From Aulostomus chinensis (Eukaryota > Chordata > Actinopteri > Syngnathiformes > Aulostomidae): DNA of 64,000 nt. Made by a program: the position numbers and the translations under genes. Within the stretch, counting starts at the first letter, position 1. Every line of letters starts with the position of its first letter. The notes below the pieces were generated by a model. The model made no database searches. It worked only from the letters and a program-made list of their open reading frames with translations, and had not been told where the DNA came from. The stretch is from contig JBBMOA010000018.1 in assembly GCA_037954235.1 (NCBI GenBank), positions 10,267,501 to 10,331,500 on the forward strand, read 5' to 3'. Positions 36,655 through 48,279 of this stretch are shown here, in pieces.

Positions 36655-39600
36655 AGGGGTGGGCAGTATTAGTTCATCATCCTTAATTCATGGGGTGAAG
36701 GAAAGCCCTCAATATATGCTTTATATTACAGCAGGAAGTATCTTAAACAGGTTGTAAAAGCCATTAAGTATTTTTGTACTAGCACGTGAAGCTGCAAATC
36801 ATATTGAATCACTTTCCAGTCAAAAATATTCAAATAATTTCTATCGATCATCAGATTCCTTGGGAGAGTAAACTGGCTGCATGATGAAACAGGAAGTGCA
36901 AACAAACAAAAAAAAAGGTTGAGATGAGACAACTTCAAGTAAAGATGGAGAAAGTACTGGCGATGGAAGTATGCCACAGTTCAGCAAAAGCAGAAAGCTG
37001 CGACAATGAAAACACAGCCATAGTTACTAATCAGCAAGTCTTAAAAGCTGTGGAAAGAAGATGAGCAGCGATGCTGCCACCCTATTCACAATTGAGATGT
37101 GCCAAGAAAAAGTGAAATGAAAAAAGAAAGTGAAAGACTGTGGCCAACTGTTCAGAGAACAGAACATGACCAGATGTCAAATTGTTGCTGTATTTGTTTT
37201 TCAATTTACTTTATTTCCCCCCCCCCCCAGTTTTATTTTCATCAGTAATGCTCAGTCCGCGGTTACTGTGTATTCCTCTTTGACAAACTATCTTCAGACT
37301 ACAGTCCCATAATCTTTATTGATCCAACCTCTGTTTTTTTTTTCTTTGTAGCTTTTATCGATATCATCAACTCTTTTCGAAGCAAATTTCTTAGTAGCAG
37401 AAAGTTTCATTAATCTGAGAAGTAGAAAAAGTAACCGTCTGACTTTCCGTGGCACATTAATCCCCAACCATCTGGCACTCCGAGCAAGTAGAAACAGACT
37501 CTTATGAATTGTTTGCAAATAGTTTTAGACCCAGGTCTGATTATCTTTTTGGTAAACAAACATAATCATGCTCTCCAGATTTACTTGAAAACAAAATTGT
37601 TTTCCATGCCTAATTGAAGTGCCACATTTTAGATTTTAATCATGATTTACTGAATCCTTTTCACTGACAGAGAAATATTTTAATCCTTGAAGTATAAACA
37701 ACCCCGTAGAGATTCAAATCAGACCATTATGGTTTGGATTTGTACATCAAGACATGTTTTCTTTTCTCTCCAATATATAACCTGGTTTAAATTCCTGGAA
37801 GGTCCCAACAGGAAACGATCTGTAAATATCAAGACATAATGTGCCTTTGGTGGCACCGGCGTGGATGTTAGTGATGCTCTGAGGTTTCCTGTTTCTTCCC
37901 TGCGCGGGTGCATACAGCACATGTGGCAGTGGGGGAGTAAATGTCACTTGTGTCTGCTACGTGCTCACGTTTTGGCCCTGGTCACACAGGAGACACCAAA
38001 ACTGAAATCACTTTATTTAGTTAGTCTCAGGAAGTCACAGCAGCTCAAATTAGCAACATGCCAGTTGGATTCTACTAAACATTCCTGGAAATATTGAAGT
38101 CACACTGGAATAGGTTCCTACTTTCGAGTTAAATAAAGCTTTGTAAACTCAAACTCATGCAAAATTGAATGGAAAAGATAGGAATTAAGTTGAAGTCAAT
38201 TAGAAAGAAAATGATTCTCAATCCATCCCCGTGGTGATTTTCGTTCAGTTTTTTTAAGTGTCATCAATGAGAGGAGGGTCGAATTTTCAAGGAACGTCAT
38301 CAGGAATCGGGCCGAGTCGATTCAGTGGAAGGCAATAACCGATGCTTTATGTCCACTTCATTTCCCTTGCAAATCAGCCTCACATTCTCCCAGTTTTCAC
38401 AGTTCCCAGCTCTCCCTCTTTTTCCTTGAAATATGCCCTGAGTCAGCCGGGCCCATTAGACGGGACGAGGCTGCTACCAGGCGAGTTGTCCTGCTCCTAA
38501 CAATGGGATGTGGTCATTTGGTGGAAGCACCTTCTTATCCTCCTCTCTGGCCAACAATAACTGTGACAGCCTCAGCATGAGAGTGTTGGAATCACTCCAA
38601 ATGTTTGGTGTTGTTGTTGTTTTTGTTTTTTAATTTTACCATGTAGACATAGGAGGGGTGTGTGAGCATACATTGACTTTTTGTGCATTTAATACACTAA
38701 ATACAAGTCATTTCATATACTGCAATTGCTTACTTCTTTCATTCATTTTTTTTAAGTGCTGATGTAACTCGCATCGAAACACCCCCACCCCCATTCAAAC
38801 TCATTTTATTAGCTATTTACAGTAGGGCTTTCACGAAGCCCAATCAGAAACTGTGGACATGTTCCAAGGAAACAGGACCCAAGCACCCTGAAGAGCCTTT
38901 CTGCCTCACTTTTATTCACTCCTGTTCTTTCTCAAGAGTTCCTCCTGAAAGTATTTGGCAAACACCGGTGAAAAAAAAAGACTTTGAGGGAAGAAAAACA
39001 ACAAGTCGTTCTTGAGCCACCCACACCCCATCTGCTGTGGTATTATCTTCTTTTATTATCCACAGATTATGTGCACTGATATGATTCTACAGTTTGGTCT
39101 GGTGGTTATTGTGGTTGTTGTTCTTGTTGTTTTTTGTTTGTGGAGCGCTGTGATATGAGACAGCGAATGTGTGTGTGTGTGTGTGTATGGGGGGTGGGGG
39201 TGGTATCCTCCCCCATGTGCATCTAATCGTCCATTCAGGACCCTCTTAATGGCTTGTCAGTTCCCCTTGCCCTTCCATTTTCTGTCCAATTAATTCCTTT
39301 CTAGCTCTCCGGATAAAGGAACACAATGAGGCCCCTCCACAGCATAATGAATCATTAAAATTCAGCAGTGCGGCCCTGGCACTTGGCTTCTCCCTGCGCT
39401 GGTTAGGGACGGTTGCTTGGCATGCATGCCAGGCAAACTTCAACATTTTACCCAGTGAACCAAAGGAGTTGGGATCTCTCCTCATTCGTTTGTCTGCCAT
39501 TCAAAGAAAAGAGCTGAACTTTCCCCTTATCGCTGCACATCTTTAGCCACATACGAAGCGTCACCTCAAGGGCCTCTGAGGTCACAAGTTGGAAAGACGT

Positions 39601-39866
39601 TTGTGATACCAGAGGCTTTAAGAAAAAAAAAGACAAGATTATGAGCTTTTACAGCAGAAGACCTGTTTAATATGTTTTATCTTTTGCAAAACAAATTGAG
39701 TGGCACGTCCACCTGATTTAAGAAGTATTCAATTAAATTTACTTTGACAGAGTTTTCAAAGGCAACCCCATGATCATCGCTCCCTCCGTTTCCATTAATT
39801 CACTTTATTTTATTATTTGTTTAAAACCAAGCAAATAAGACAATGAAATATCAAGAAAATGTATTT

Positions 39867-39872
39867 TTTATT
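39867..39872 (-). terminator. Candidate sox8 polyadenylation signal AATAAA
   Basis: The plus strand reads TTTATT, so the coding strand reads AATAAA. I checked the plus strand from here to the stop codon and saw no earlier TTTATT. Two further AATAAA copies about 60 bases downstream make the position more credible as a 3'-end cluster. The surroundings are AT-rich, so a chance match is possible. Confidence 0.45.
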
Positions 39873-40375
39873 AAAAAACAGAAACAAAAAAATAAAAATG
39901 GCCAGGGTTAGCTGTGTGCACGTGTGAATGAAACTCTAGTTAATAGAACAACAATAAATTTTCACAACCTTTTTTTTTTCAAAATTATACACAATAATAA
40001 TAATAATATACAAAACACGGTTCTGTGTACAAAAGGGTGATGCCCTGTACCGCATCTCACAGAACAAACCGAGGCTGTAAAGGAATGATCGATCATAATG
40101 AAGAGATAATGCGTCGTAGTGTGATTGTGTGCTGCCTTGTTAATCGTTCAAAAATCATATGGAAATACTGACAATAAGCATTAGAAGGCTCGAAAAACAT
40201 GTTGCGCAAAAACCGTAGCAGTTGAGTTGACACGTGATGGCTGATGAGATAAACGTGGGTAAAAATACACACTCTCTCTCCTAAATACTCATCCTGGAGG
40301 AATGGCTGATGTCCAGTGAGGAACTGTTTTAATTTGGTGCATATAATGTAGGTCTAGGAAATGTCTCACACTTTG

Positions 40376-40394
40376 TCTCTCTCTCTCTCTCTCG

Positions 40395-40464
<70 letters not shown>

Positions 40465-40467
40465 CTC
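40376..40467. repeat. (TC)n(CA)n compound microsatellite in the predicted sox8 3' UTR
   Basis: On the plus strand a TC run (one G interruption) passes into about 25 CA units and a short CT end. In the sox8 transcript this would read as a UG run followed by an AG run. Confidence 0.93.
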
Positions 40468-41064
40468 AGATGCATGTACATATCCATGTGTTGTCCATCG
40501 GCGTATACAGGAGGTCCAGCTGACATGTCACTCAGAGAGCGCGGTGTTATTTTACCCCATTTCCTTTAACCCTAGATCATGACTAATCGCGATTCGCTAA
40601 GCATAACTCTCCCGACACCTGTTCTGTCCTGTGCGAGTGTGTCGGTCCTTTTCTGTTTGCTTGCAACTTGGAATGGTGTTTATGGAAAATTATCTTTTTA
40701 ACGGAATGATGCACTGTATTTCACTCTTTTCATTAAAAGCTAAAAACAGCGCTGTAAAAAAAACCAAAACCCCACACTGAATGTGTGTAATTACAAAAAA
40801 GAAAAAAGAAACCAATAATGCAAGAACATAAATACATATAAGACTTTTTCTGCCAAAATGACACTATAAGATTCATATGAGCAATTAAGTTAAGACTGAG
40901 CCACTGATTCATTTGGCCAAATGTGCTGTGATATAGCTGTTAATGTAAATTCCAATGCAAATTTGCATAATTGGTTGTGTACATTGCTTCTCCATCTGCT
41001 TCACTACTAAACTGAGCCAAACTGTTTTCTCTATTCAACTCAGTGGTAGGCTTTACCTCCAGTG

Positions 41065-41066
41065 CA

Positions 41067-41098
<32 letters not shown>

Positions 41099-41121
41099 CA
41101 CGCTCAAACACACGCACGCGC
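41065..41121. repeat. (CACG)n(CA)n repeat in the predicted sox8 3' UTR
   Basis: CACG units pass into CA units, then CGCTCAAACACACGCACGCG. In the transcript the tract is UG- and CGUG-rich. It lies about 300 bases past the stop codon. Confidence 0.9.
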
Positions 41122-41423
41122 AATCTCAAACTGGAAAGAGCGGGGATGTACAGGATGTAGGCGTTGGCGATATGTCCTCATGGAGGAGTTTGGCTCACCA
41201 ATAACACAATTTTGTCTTTGTGTAAAAAGTCTGTACAAGTGTGTTTTCATTGCAAAGATATAACTTCATATAAAATCAGCAGGCACTTTTTCTTTTGCTT
41301 GTTTCACGTTCAAATGGTCACAGGTAGCCCACTACAAACTTCTCCAATTGCGCTCACTTCCTTCATTAGTAGTGCATGAATCTAAATGAGTCTCTGCCGG
41401 GTGTTGACGGGGGTTTTGACGCT

Positions 41424-42169
41424 CTAAGGTCGAGACAGCGTGGTGTAGACAGGCTGATCCCAGCTGGAGGCGGTGGGACTGTGAGCGGGAGCCATGGACA
41501 GGCTGTTGAGGATGGGGCTACCATAGGGCCGCCTGGATGAGTGGAAGTAAGGGTACTGGTATATGCTGGAGGGGTAGCCAGAGTAAGGGTTGTAATAGTT
41601 GGAGCTCTGAAGGTCAGTATAGTCACACTGCGAGCTGGGAAAAGAGGCCGAGGCAGCTGATGTAGCCGAGGTGACGCAGGCCTGGCTACTGTAGGAGCTG
41701 TAATCGGAGTGTGAGGGCGAGCCGTGGGAATGCTCGCTGTAGTGGCTGGGGCTCAGCTGCTCTGTTTTAATATGGAGCCGGTGCTGGCCCACCTCGCTGG
41801 CGGAGGGTGAGGAGGAGGACATGGTGTTCTTGCGACTCCACACTGATCCGTTGGCGCCCGCGTGGCTGTATGATGTGTAAGAGCCCCCGGCCGCTGGATT
41901 CTGCCCATGGCTGTGGTCTGAGGACAGGGTGGAGGAGCCTGAGGCGTGGCCATTAGGCGGGAGATACTGGTCAAACTCGTGCACGTCGAAGGTCTCCATG
42001 TTGCTGATGACATCAGTGCTGAGCTCAGAGATGTCTACGTTGCTGAAGTCAATGTTTTGCCTGCTGCTGTCAACTAGACGGCGGCCTTCATGTTTTAGAT
42101 CCTGCTTCAGGCTGTGGTGCAGGTCTGTTTTGGGAGTAGTGGGCGGTGTAGGGGGGCCATGGGGTTGCC
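41424..42169 (-). CDS. sox8: sox8 coding exon 3
   Basis: This exon encodes residues 218 (partial) to 465 and the TAG stop. It holds the PPTPPTTPKT motif, the conserved FDVHEFDQYLP block, a Ser/His/Tyr-rich stretch, the IKTE SUMO-type site and the C-terminal transactivation domain (SSRRPYGSPILNSLSMAP, then WDQPVYTTLSRP). The region is GC-richer than its flanks. This produces long chance open frames in other frames, which I do not regard as genes. Confidence 0.96.
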
Positions 42170-43280
42170 CTGAAAAAAAAATAAAAGGGAGGGTCAGAAA
42201 TACACCCTGAGGGTTCATCCTTCTAAAATACCAAACAACTCACGGCAGCATAAATGATTTAATTCCCAAAATAAATCCTCAAATTTCCCACCAACAGTTT
42301 TCGGAGGTAACTAACCTGCATGTTCGGGGTGGTGGTGTCCGTCCGTCATCCCTGCCAGTCCTCCCATCCCTGGTTCAGATTTGTACATATGATGTGCCAG
42401 CTCTGCTCCCGAGTCAGAGTCACTCTGCCCTGGTTTAACGTTCTTCCGTCTCCGAGGCTGGTACTTGTAGTCTGGATGATCTTTCTTGTGCTGAACTCGA
42501 AGCCTCTCTGCTTCATCAACAAATGGCCTCTTTTCACTCTCTGAAAGCAAGCTACGATCAAAAAAATAATAATTTAAATATGTATCTCACGTTAAATTTA
42601 CTGTACTCTGAACAAAAATAAAGAAAGTGATAACTTTACATAAGTCACACCTATTTTTATGTCAAAACATAATAAATATTTATTTTATCCACTTCTTATC
42701 TTTCTTTACAAAGCTTTTGACATTTATGTTCTGCCAAAACTGTTTACTTTATACCTAATGTATCATTAAAGTGAGCTAGTAAATGTGTGTCTATGACGAG
42801 TCACTGTCCATGTCCGTTCTCTGCAATAATCATGCGTTTTAGAACCGAATGAGTGCGTTCTTACCGCCATAGTTTCCCCAGCGTCTTGCTCAGTTCTGCG
42901 TTGTGCAGGTGTGGATACTGGTCCGCCAGCTTTCTGCGGGCCGCTTGCGCCCACACCATGAAGGCATTCATGGGTCTCTTCACGTGGGGTTTATTCTTCA
43001 GGGATCCGTTCCCTCTCACGGGCATGGGCACCAAGGACCAGTCATATCCCTTGAGAACCTGAGAGACGGCGTCCCGAATACAAGCTGGGAAGCGATCATC
43101 ATCCTCGGAGTCCAGCTTCTTTCCCAAACCGGTGAGCAGTGACACTTGGCCGTCGGAGCCTGTCGGCGAAGAAGGAGCGTCGGAGTCGGACTCGTCCTGG
43201 GACATGGAGCTGTTTGTACCTGATGGACTGCAGGGTTGGTCGTTGACACACTTGTCATGCTCCTCTGTCATTTTTAACAT
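41424..43280 (-). CDS. sox8: SoxE transcription factor Sox8 (3 exons, 465 aa)
   Basis: This is a SoxE-group HMG-box transcription factor. It acts in the nucleus, where family members bind (A/T)(A/T)CAA(A/T)G sites as monomers or dimers in neural crest, glia, gonad and skeleton. The coding exons are 43280..42865, 42551..42316 and 42169..41424. They sum to 1398 nt with no internal stop. Residues ~62-98 form the SoxE dimerisation region (RFPACIRDAVSQVLKGYDW). Residues 99-175 hold the HMG box and flanking basic signals (KRPMNAFMVWAQAARRK, QPRRRK). Residues ~219-300 form the central transactivation region (PPTPPTTPKT, FSNVDISELS, FDVHEFDQYLP). IKTE at 351-354 is a SUMO-type site. The C terminus ends WDQPVYTTLSRP. 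The N-terminal CSPSGT..SSMSQ stretch, GQSDSDSGAEL after the box and RQNIDFSNVDISELS favour Sox8 over Sox9 or Sox10. Human SOX8 is about 446 aa, so length is normal. Teleosts keep sox8a and sox8b, and I cannot choose between them. The start is the first in-frame ATG (MLKMTEEHDK), matching family N termini. Confidence 0.96.
42170..42315 (-). other. sox8 intron 2 (146 bp)
   Basis: The donor is GTTAGT at 42315. The acceptor is TTTTTTTTCAG ending at 42170, preceded by a T-rich tract. At 146 bp it is near the minimum size seen in compact fish genes. Nothing else is seen in it. Confidence 0.93.
42316..42551 (-). CDS. sox8: sox8 coding exon 2
   Basis: The first base completes Arg139. The exon then encodes residues 140-217 plus one base of Gly218: the rest of the HMG box (LLSESEKRPF to DHPDYKYQPRRRK), the SDSDSGAEL linker and a His-rich stretch (GHHHPEHAG). 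The acceptor is CGTAG|C at 42552 and the donor is GCAG|GTTAGT, phase 1. The 236-bp length is typical of the middle exon of SoxE genes. Confidence 0.95.
42552..42864 (-). other. sox8 intron 1 (313 bp)
   Basis: The intron lies within the HMG-box codons. Its borders are GTAAGA at 42864 and GTAG at 42552 on the coding strand. It is unusually short. No repeat or extra ORF is evident. The reading frame is restored only when it is removed. Confidence 0.93.
42865..43280 (-). CDS. sox8: sox8 coding exon 1
   Basis: This exon encodes residues 1-138 plus two bases of Arg139: the acidic, Ser-rich N terminus, the dimerisation region and the first two-thirds of the HMG box, up to GKLWR. It ends at CG|GTAAGA, a strong donor, in phase 2. 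Interrupting the HMG box immediately after LGKLW(R) is the known SoxE intron position. Two in-frame ATGs lie close together, at 43280 and 43271. Both have A at -3, so MTEEHDK could be an alternative start. Upstream in-frame sequence contains only a TTG, not an ATG. Confidence 0.95.
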
Positions 43281-43564
43281 TATTCGCCAACACCCGTGGG
43301 GATGAAAATCCAAAAGAAAAAAAGGCTTAAATGAACGAAAACGTTACCGCTAAGGTCAAGCGCGCAGCGAGTGGCTTGTGCGCCTTTTACGCACGGTGCG
43401 CCACAGTGAACTCCTTCAACAATTAACAGGCAATACGAGTCCGTTGTTGTCGTTCTGCTCCCCTGTTTGTTTGTCTTGTTTTTCTAAGCTGCCATGGAGG
43501 GTGCAGTCGTGAAAGTTGTGGTCCTCAGTGTGAGCTGCAGAGCTCCACGTTACAACAACTTGAG

Positions 43565-43640
43565 TTGGGAGTTTTAAAATCGTCACTCCACCTTCTGCCT
43601 GGGATTGGCTGGAACAAATCACCACTTACCCCCATTGGTT
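43565..43640 (-). promoter_or_regulatory. Candidate sox8 core promoter (CCAAT boxes and TATA-like box)
   Basis: On the minus strand, CCAAT occurs at 43638-43634 and 43608-43604 (within CCAGCCAATCC). A TATA-like ATTTTAAAAC lies at 43580-43571, about 25-30 bases closer to the gene. A CRE-like half site TGACG lies at about 43583. Transcription starting some 30 bases beyond the TATA-like box would give a 5' UTR of about 260 nt. Spacing and orientation are as expected for the family, but the assignment is inference. Confidence 0.4.
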
Positions 43641-45144
43641 CAAGTTTTTATGTGGGTTTATTATTATAATGATTTTTTTCTCTCCACCGGTTACACAGTT
43701 CTGTTTTATTAAAGCTGCACACATTAGGTGACAAACAGATGTTCTGCCACGATTTTACAAGCTGTAATGAAATATAATGAGAGCTCAGAACGTAAATTTC
43801 TGTTAGAGATAAACGTTTTTATGTGAACCGAATGATTATTTTTTTTATTCGCTTTGCAGCAAATTTCAACACTTTTATTTCTCATTAGAAAATGTATGCA
43901 AAAGTCAACACTTAAATTCTAATCAAAGCAAAATTAATTACTCAGAATGCAGACTTCGTGCTATGTTGCATGTGAATGATCTGGATTTGAATTCTTTAAG
44001 AAATAATTGGGTTGTTTTTTTTTACAACTGCATATTAATAAAGGTATCTTTAAAAGAATGTAGTGATGAGGTATGCGTTGAATATCCAAGTAATAATCTC
44101 GCTTAATTTAGTAATCAAACAAACAATTGAAAGGATATCCGAGTCAGCTGAGAACAACTTGTGTTCTGCAATCAGTGAAACAAATTTGGATAAGCAGGTT
44201 TTTAGTCCCTGTTTACAGAAATGTCTGTGTATGTTTATTTGCCACCGTATCAAATGTATTGTACATTTGCAGCAGGCAAATTTGTTAGGAAATGAAGTTG
44301 CAGCACGTAATAAACCCGTGTCTGGTCTGAGGGAGCTCAATACCACAAGGGAAGATCTTTTCTCTTCTGTGGCGACAATGAGAACACTACATGCATTTAC
44401 GGGCATTTTACGGGATTTCCTTTAATATGATGATTGATTCTTTGTTTTTCTGCAGTTCTTTTGCAAAAAAAAAAAAAGAAAAAAGAATTTGAATCTGCAG
44501 GAAATGATCCTCAGTCTGTCATTTTTGAAGACAATTCTGACAAAAGCACTTCTTTAAAAGAAGTTATTTTTTTCCTCTTCATCAAGCTGTTTGTGATCCA
44601 TATCACTTCCCACCACCTCTAATAAAGTGGGATTTTTCTCACACAGAAGATATAAATAGTAGATGAGATAAGAAGCTGAATCCCTGCCTTTGTTAAAGGT
44701 GTCTTTGTGTCCCTGTATCCTGGGATGATTTTTATCACCGGCCTTCCTGTGAAAAGACAAGGTATGTTTGTGCTGGACTGCAGTTTACTTTGCTCAATGC
44801 TCGCTGCAGGTGGCTGCAGGGCGAAGAAGAGAGCTTGCAGTGCGTGGAAATAATAACAACTGTAGCTGATACAGTTTTCTGAAGAAGAGATCATTTGCAC
44901 TCCAAGGTAAGAGTGTGCATTGTTTTTCCGGACTTGTTGAGGAGATGGATTTGATAAATGTGCTAAAATGGCAGGATGAAACTGTATTATCAAGTTTTGT
45001 GACTCCATGCAAACCGGTGTATTTCTGTTCCAGTGGCTCGTCAGACATGTGATCAGAAAGGTTGAAAGCGCTTCACTTGGTCAATCCTGAACCATCTTTC
45101 TCTTTAGCAACTGCAGTCCAAGCACTCAGTGGGGACACACTCAG

Positions 45145-45147
<3 letters not shown>

Positions 45148-45196
<49 letters not shown>
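45148..45196. repeat. (GT)n microsatellite
   Basis: An uninterrupted GT run of about 24 units, about 1.9 kb upstream of the sox8 start. Confidence 0.95.
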
Positions 45197-45200
<4 letters not shown>

Positions 45201-48200
45201 TGACAGTGTGGTGAGCTGTCAAATATGAATGACTGGTTTCATTATAGCACTCTACAAATTCAGCGTGCATGAACGTGTCAGAAGAAAAGCCTCAGATACG
45301 AATTGCGCAGCTCCTGTGTAAAAGTATTGTTAATTATCCAGAATCAAAATATTTTTGTGGTATTTTTTTTCATCCTGTACCTGTTTCTTTCCATCACCTG
45401 TACGTCAAGCGTTATTTCTAATAATTAAGAACTCCATGAGCGTAAATCTCACTACAACACTTATAAAATACTCTTCAACTCTTCCTTTCAAAGCTGCAGA
45501 TCTCTTTTTGTTAACTGAACAAAATCTAATTCTGAAAAATCCCTGCTCTCAATTACCACTGAACCTGAATCAACTGTTCCTGGCTCAGGTTCTGTCTCCT
45601 CACCAAACTCCTCTGGTCAGGGTTGAGGTATCCTTCCAGCAGACCGACAAACAAACAAAGGAATTCATATTAATCAAATAAGTGTGTCCCGGCTCAGAAT
45701 GGGCTTCATTTGCTTTCTGTTTATTGGCAAATAAACCACAAATCAAAGCTGTAAATGGGGCAACCTTAAGAACAGCAACTTCAATAATCTCCTGGCTCAG
45801 TCAGAAGACTTCCACCAGGCCAGCATGAGTGACAGCTGTCGTCAATCCCTGCAACTCTGTGAGACAGTCTTGGTTTCTGGATAGAGACGAGACAGACTAA
45901 ACAGACTCCCCCCTTAATGCTTCCCTGTATTGTGGGGAGAAATCTGGCCAGAGTTTGTGGGCTTTTTGATTGGAAAAGGAAGGAGCAACAGAGAGGTAAC
46001 CGCGCAGGAACCTTAAGTGTCCCAAACAATAAAGGAAGGTTTTAATTTTCCAATTTTTGCAAGATGGATCTCAAAGGAAAAACCGGGGTAAAGATTTTCT
46101 AAATCTTTTAGGACTTTTCCAGAACAGTTTTGCCCATTTCTCTTGGGCCCTAGTCACTTCTACCTCACATGTAAATTATACTCTCTGGTTTCTAATGTGC
46201 ACAGAATTAAATCACCCACAGGAATCTTTCCCCCCGTCTGCGTTCTAATACACTTAGGCACATTTCTTCACTTAAATTGGAATAAATTGTCGCAGCATTT
46301 TGCAGGAAAGAACTTTGGGTCAGATGATGTGAGGCTGATAAAAAGGTCATAAACAACCCATATTTAGTAAAGGTCTTCTATCTAAAGTAAATAGGACAAT
46401 GTAGAATGTATAATTTTTGGCGCCACAAGAATCCTGATAGAATTCATATAAAACGTTCCACATGAGGACCAACTGTGGAAGCCACGTCTCTTCTCACCAC
46501 AGCACCCAAACAGCATGGCCTTCACGCTGTGAAATAATCACACTGATTGCACTCTGAGTCAGTAAACTTAGTGAACTGTGGAGACTGGCATGCCCTCCCT
46601 CTCACCCGGACTATTCCAACCACTGCCTTAACCACATGTGGGACGAGCTCCTGGTCTGCTAACAAGCCATGTTTCACCCCTGCGCCACATCAAGCGGACT
46701 ACTTCTATCTTTGGTTTCACACACTCTGAAATAAGATAATAAGTGCAAGATATTGAGTTAAAGCGATTGTGACAGGATGGCAAGGAGACAGGTTCGAGTA
46801 GCTACAATTCCTTGGCAAAAGTCCTGAAGCTATTGGTGCAACGAGATGCAGAGGGTTTTAGCAATGGCACGTGGTTGTCTGGTGCACGTAGAGGATTTTT
46901 AAGTCTTTATTAATTTATTTCTAAAAAAAAAAAGAAAAAAAAAAGACCACAGATATGACTAATTGAAACTGATTTCTAACATTTAATCACAAGATTGCAC
47001 ACACCAGGCGATTCAATCTAAATAATTTCAGAGTGGTGAGCCCAGGGATTTGGAATTTGCAGAAACAAACATGATCAAACGCGACTTAAGAAAAACAAAA
47101 ATTGAGGCAGACAGTCGTAAATCGGTTGCGCTTGTGTGTGCAATGTTTTGCAAAGCAAAGCAGAAAAACTGTGGATGAAGCAGCGTGAGTTGGATATGAA
47201 GTTGTTGTTATTGCTCAAATTGGGCTAGCGCTCGCAATGCTATGAGCCGACACGTAAAACTCGCAGTTGGCTGTCGAAGCTTGTCAGACCGGTTGCTCTT
47301 CGTGGATGTTGGAGGTATCTGCTACCTATTCCATCGCCGTTCCTTTCACACTGCAGGATTTTAAGATCAGGAGACCTTGACAACATTAAAATTACTTCTG
47401 TGAACTCCTTCACACTACAGGTAGACAATCTGTCCAGATCAGCTCTCAAATCAGGAGTGCGTCCACAAATCGGACACTAATTCGGTGGGATTTTCCAGAA
47501 GGGTGCTCTCATCTCTCTCTCCATGATGGATGCACCTTCTTTCTGTCCTATCATACCAACACCTCCTCCCCCCTTTGGAAACTGGTTGGTGTATGTTTTC
47601 CGTTTTGGTCTGCAGCCAAATGTATTTTCCAGGTTGTCTCCTTAGCGAGGTCGAGGACCTGGGGATGTTTGACTCCACTGGTTCTAATCACAATTCTACC
47701 CCCATGACAGCTGCTGTGCGTCAGGACCTCCCATTGATCCTTGACCTTTTGCTATCCAAAATTCATTCTATTAAAACACCAATAATGAGGGGTTTACTGA
47801 AGCAATTGCAGGTTTTATTTAAACCTATTAGTAGGTGTAGAGAGGTGGGGGCGGGGTGCGGTTGCATCGTGAGGAGAAAAGGAGGAATTGAACTGAAGGA
47901 AACAATTAGTCCAAAATGTCTCAGGGTGTGTTTGGCCTTCAGCCAGACTCGTTCTTAATGTCAGGAGTATAAAAAGAGCTCAAGTGTTTCCAGATTATTT
48001 GACACTTTGCAAGGCAGCATTTTTTTTTTTTGTATGTTCATATGAATTAAAACGTATGGACAACGAGGTTTTGGAATCTGTTGTAGTAGCAGGTCACTAC
48101 AGATTATGTAAAGATTTTTCCGCATTCCCCACTTTCCCTCAGGCTGGATTATTGTATTTGATCTGCTAAATGTCAGGAGATATCTTGAGTTTTGCGGTGT

Positions 48201-48250
48201 GACTCCCACTTGTGCACACACACACATGCAGAAACACTTTGTTCCTGCAT

Positions 48251-48279
48251 GTGAGTGTGTGTGCGTGTGTGTGTGTGTA
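48251..48279. repeat. (GT)n microsatellite
   Basis: A GT run with one GA and one GC step. Confidence 0.9.

Larger units (their letters stand above)
32435..39847. other. Non-coding 3' flank of sox8 with SINE debris and candidate enhancers
   Basis: It contains SINE fragments at 33185-34053, an unassigned protein-like minus-strand segment at 35600-35870 that ends at a strong splice donor, and a (GT)n tract at 36607-36653. Two complex, repeat-free segments at 38220-38600 and 39240-39640 lie just beyond the predicted sox8 3' end. No gene is recognised. Confidence 0.5.
39848..41423 (-). other. Predicted sox8 3' untranslated region
   Basis: Reading down the coding strand from the TAG, the first AATAAA is at 39872-39867, and two more overlap at 39814-39804. 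An ATTAAA variant at about 40333-40328 could give a shorter form. The predicted UTR contains two repeat tracts: a UG/CGUG-rich one at 41121-41065, and a (UG)n(AG)n one at 40467-40376. The 3' end is inferred from signals only, with no transcript evidence. Confidence 0.5.

Noticed and set aside
41366..42210. Open frames overlapping sox8 exon 3 in other frames
   Set aside because: They are by-products of the GC-rich, low-stop coding exon. The sox8 frame alone matches a known protein end to end.
43281..43313. Longer sox8 N terminus starting with MDFHPHG
   Set aside because: That position is TTG, not ATG, on the coding strand. The first in-frame ATG is at 43280 and gives the family-typical MLK/MTEEHDK start.
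47240..47680. Adjacent minus-strand frames plus a 142-codon plus-strand frame
   Set aside because: The minus frames are separated by a stop and the strands overlap. No motif is recognisable. It could be an unknown repeat, but nothing in the sequence lets me say so.
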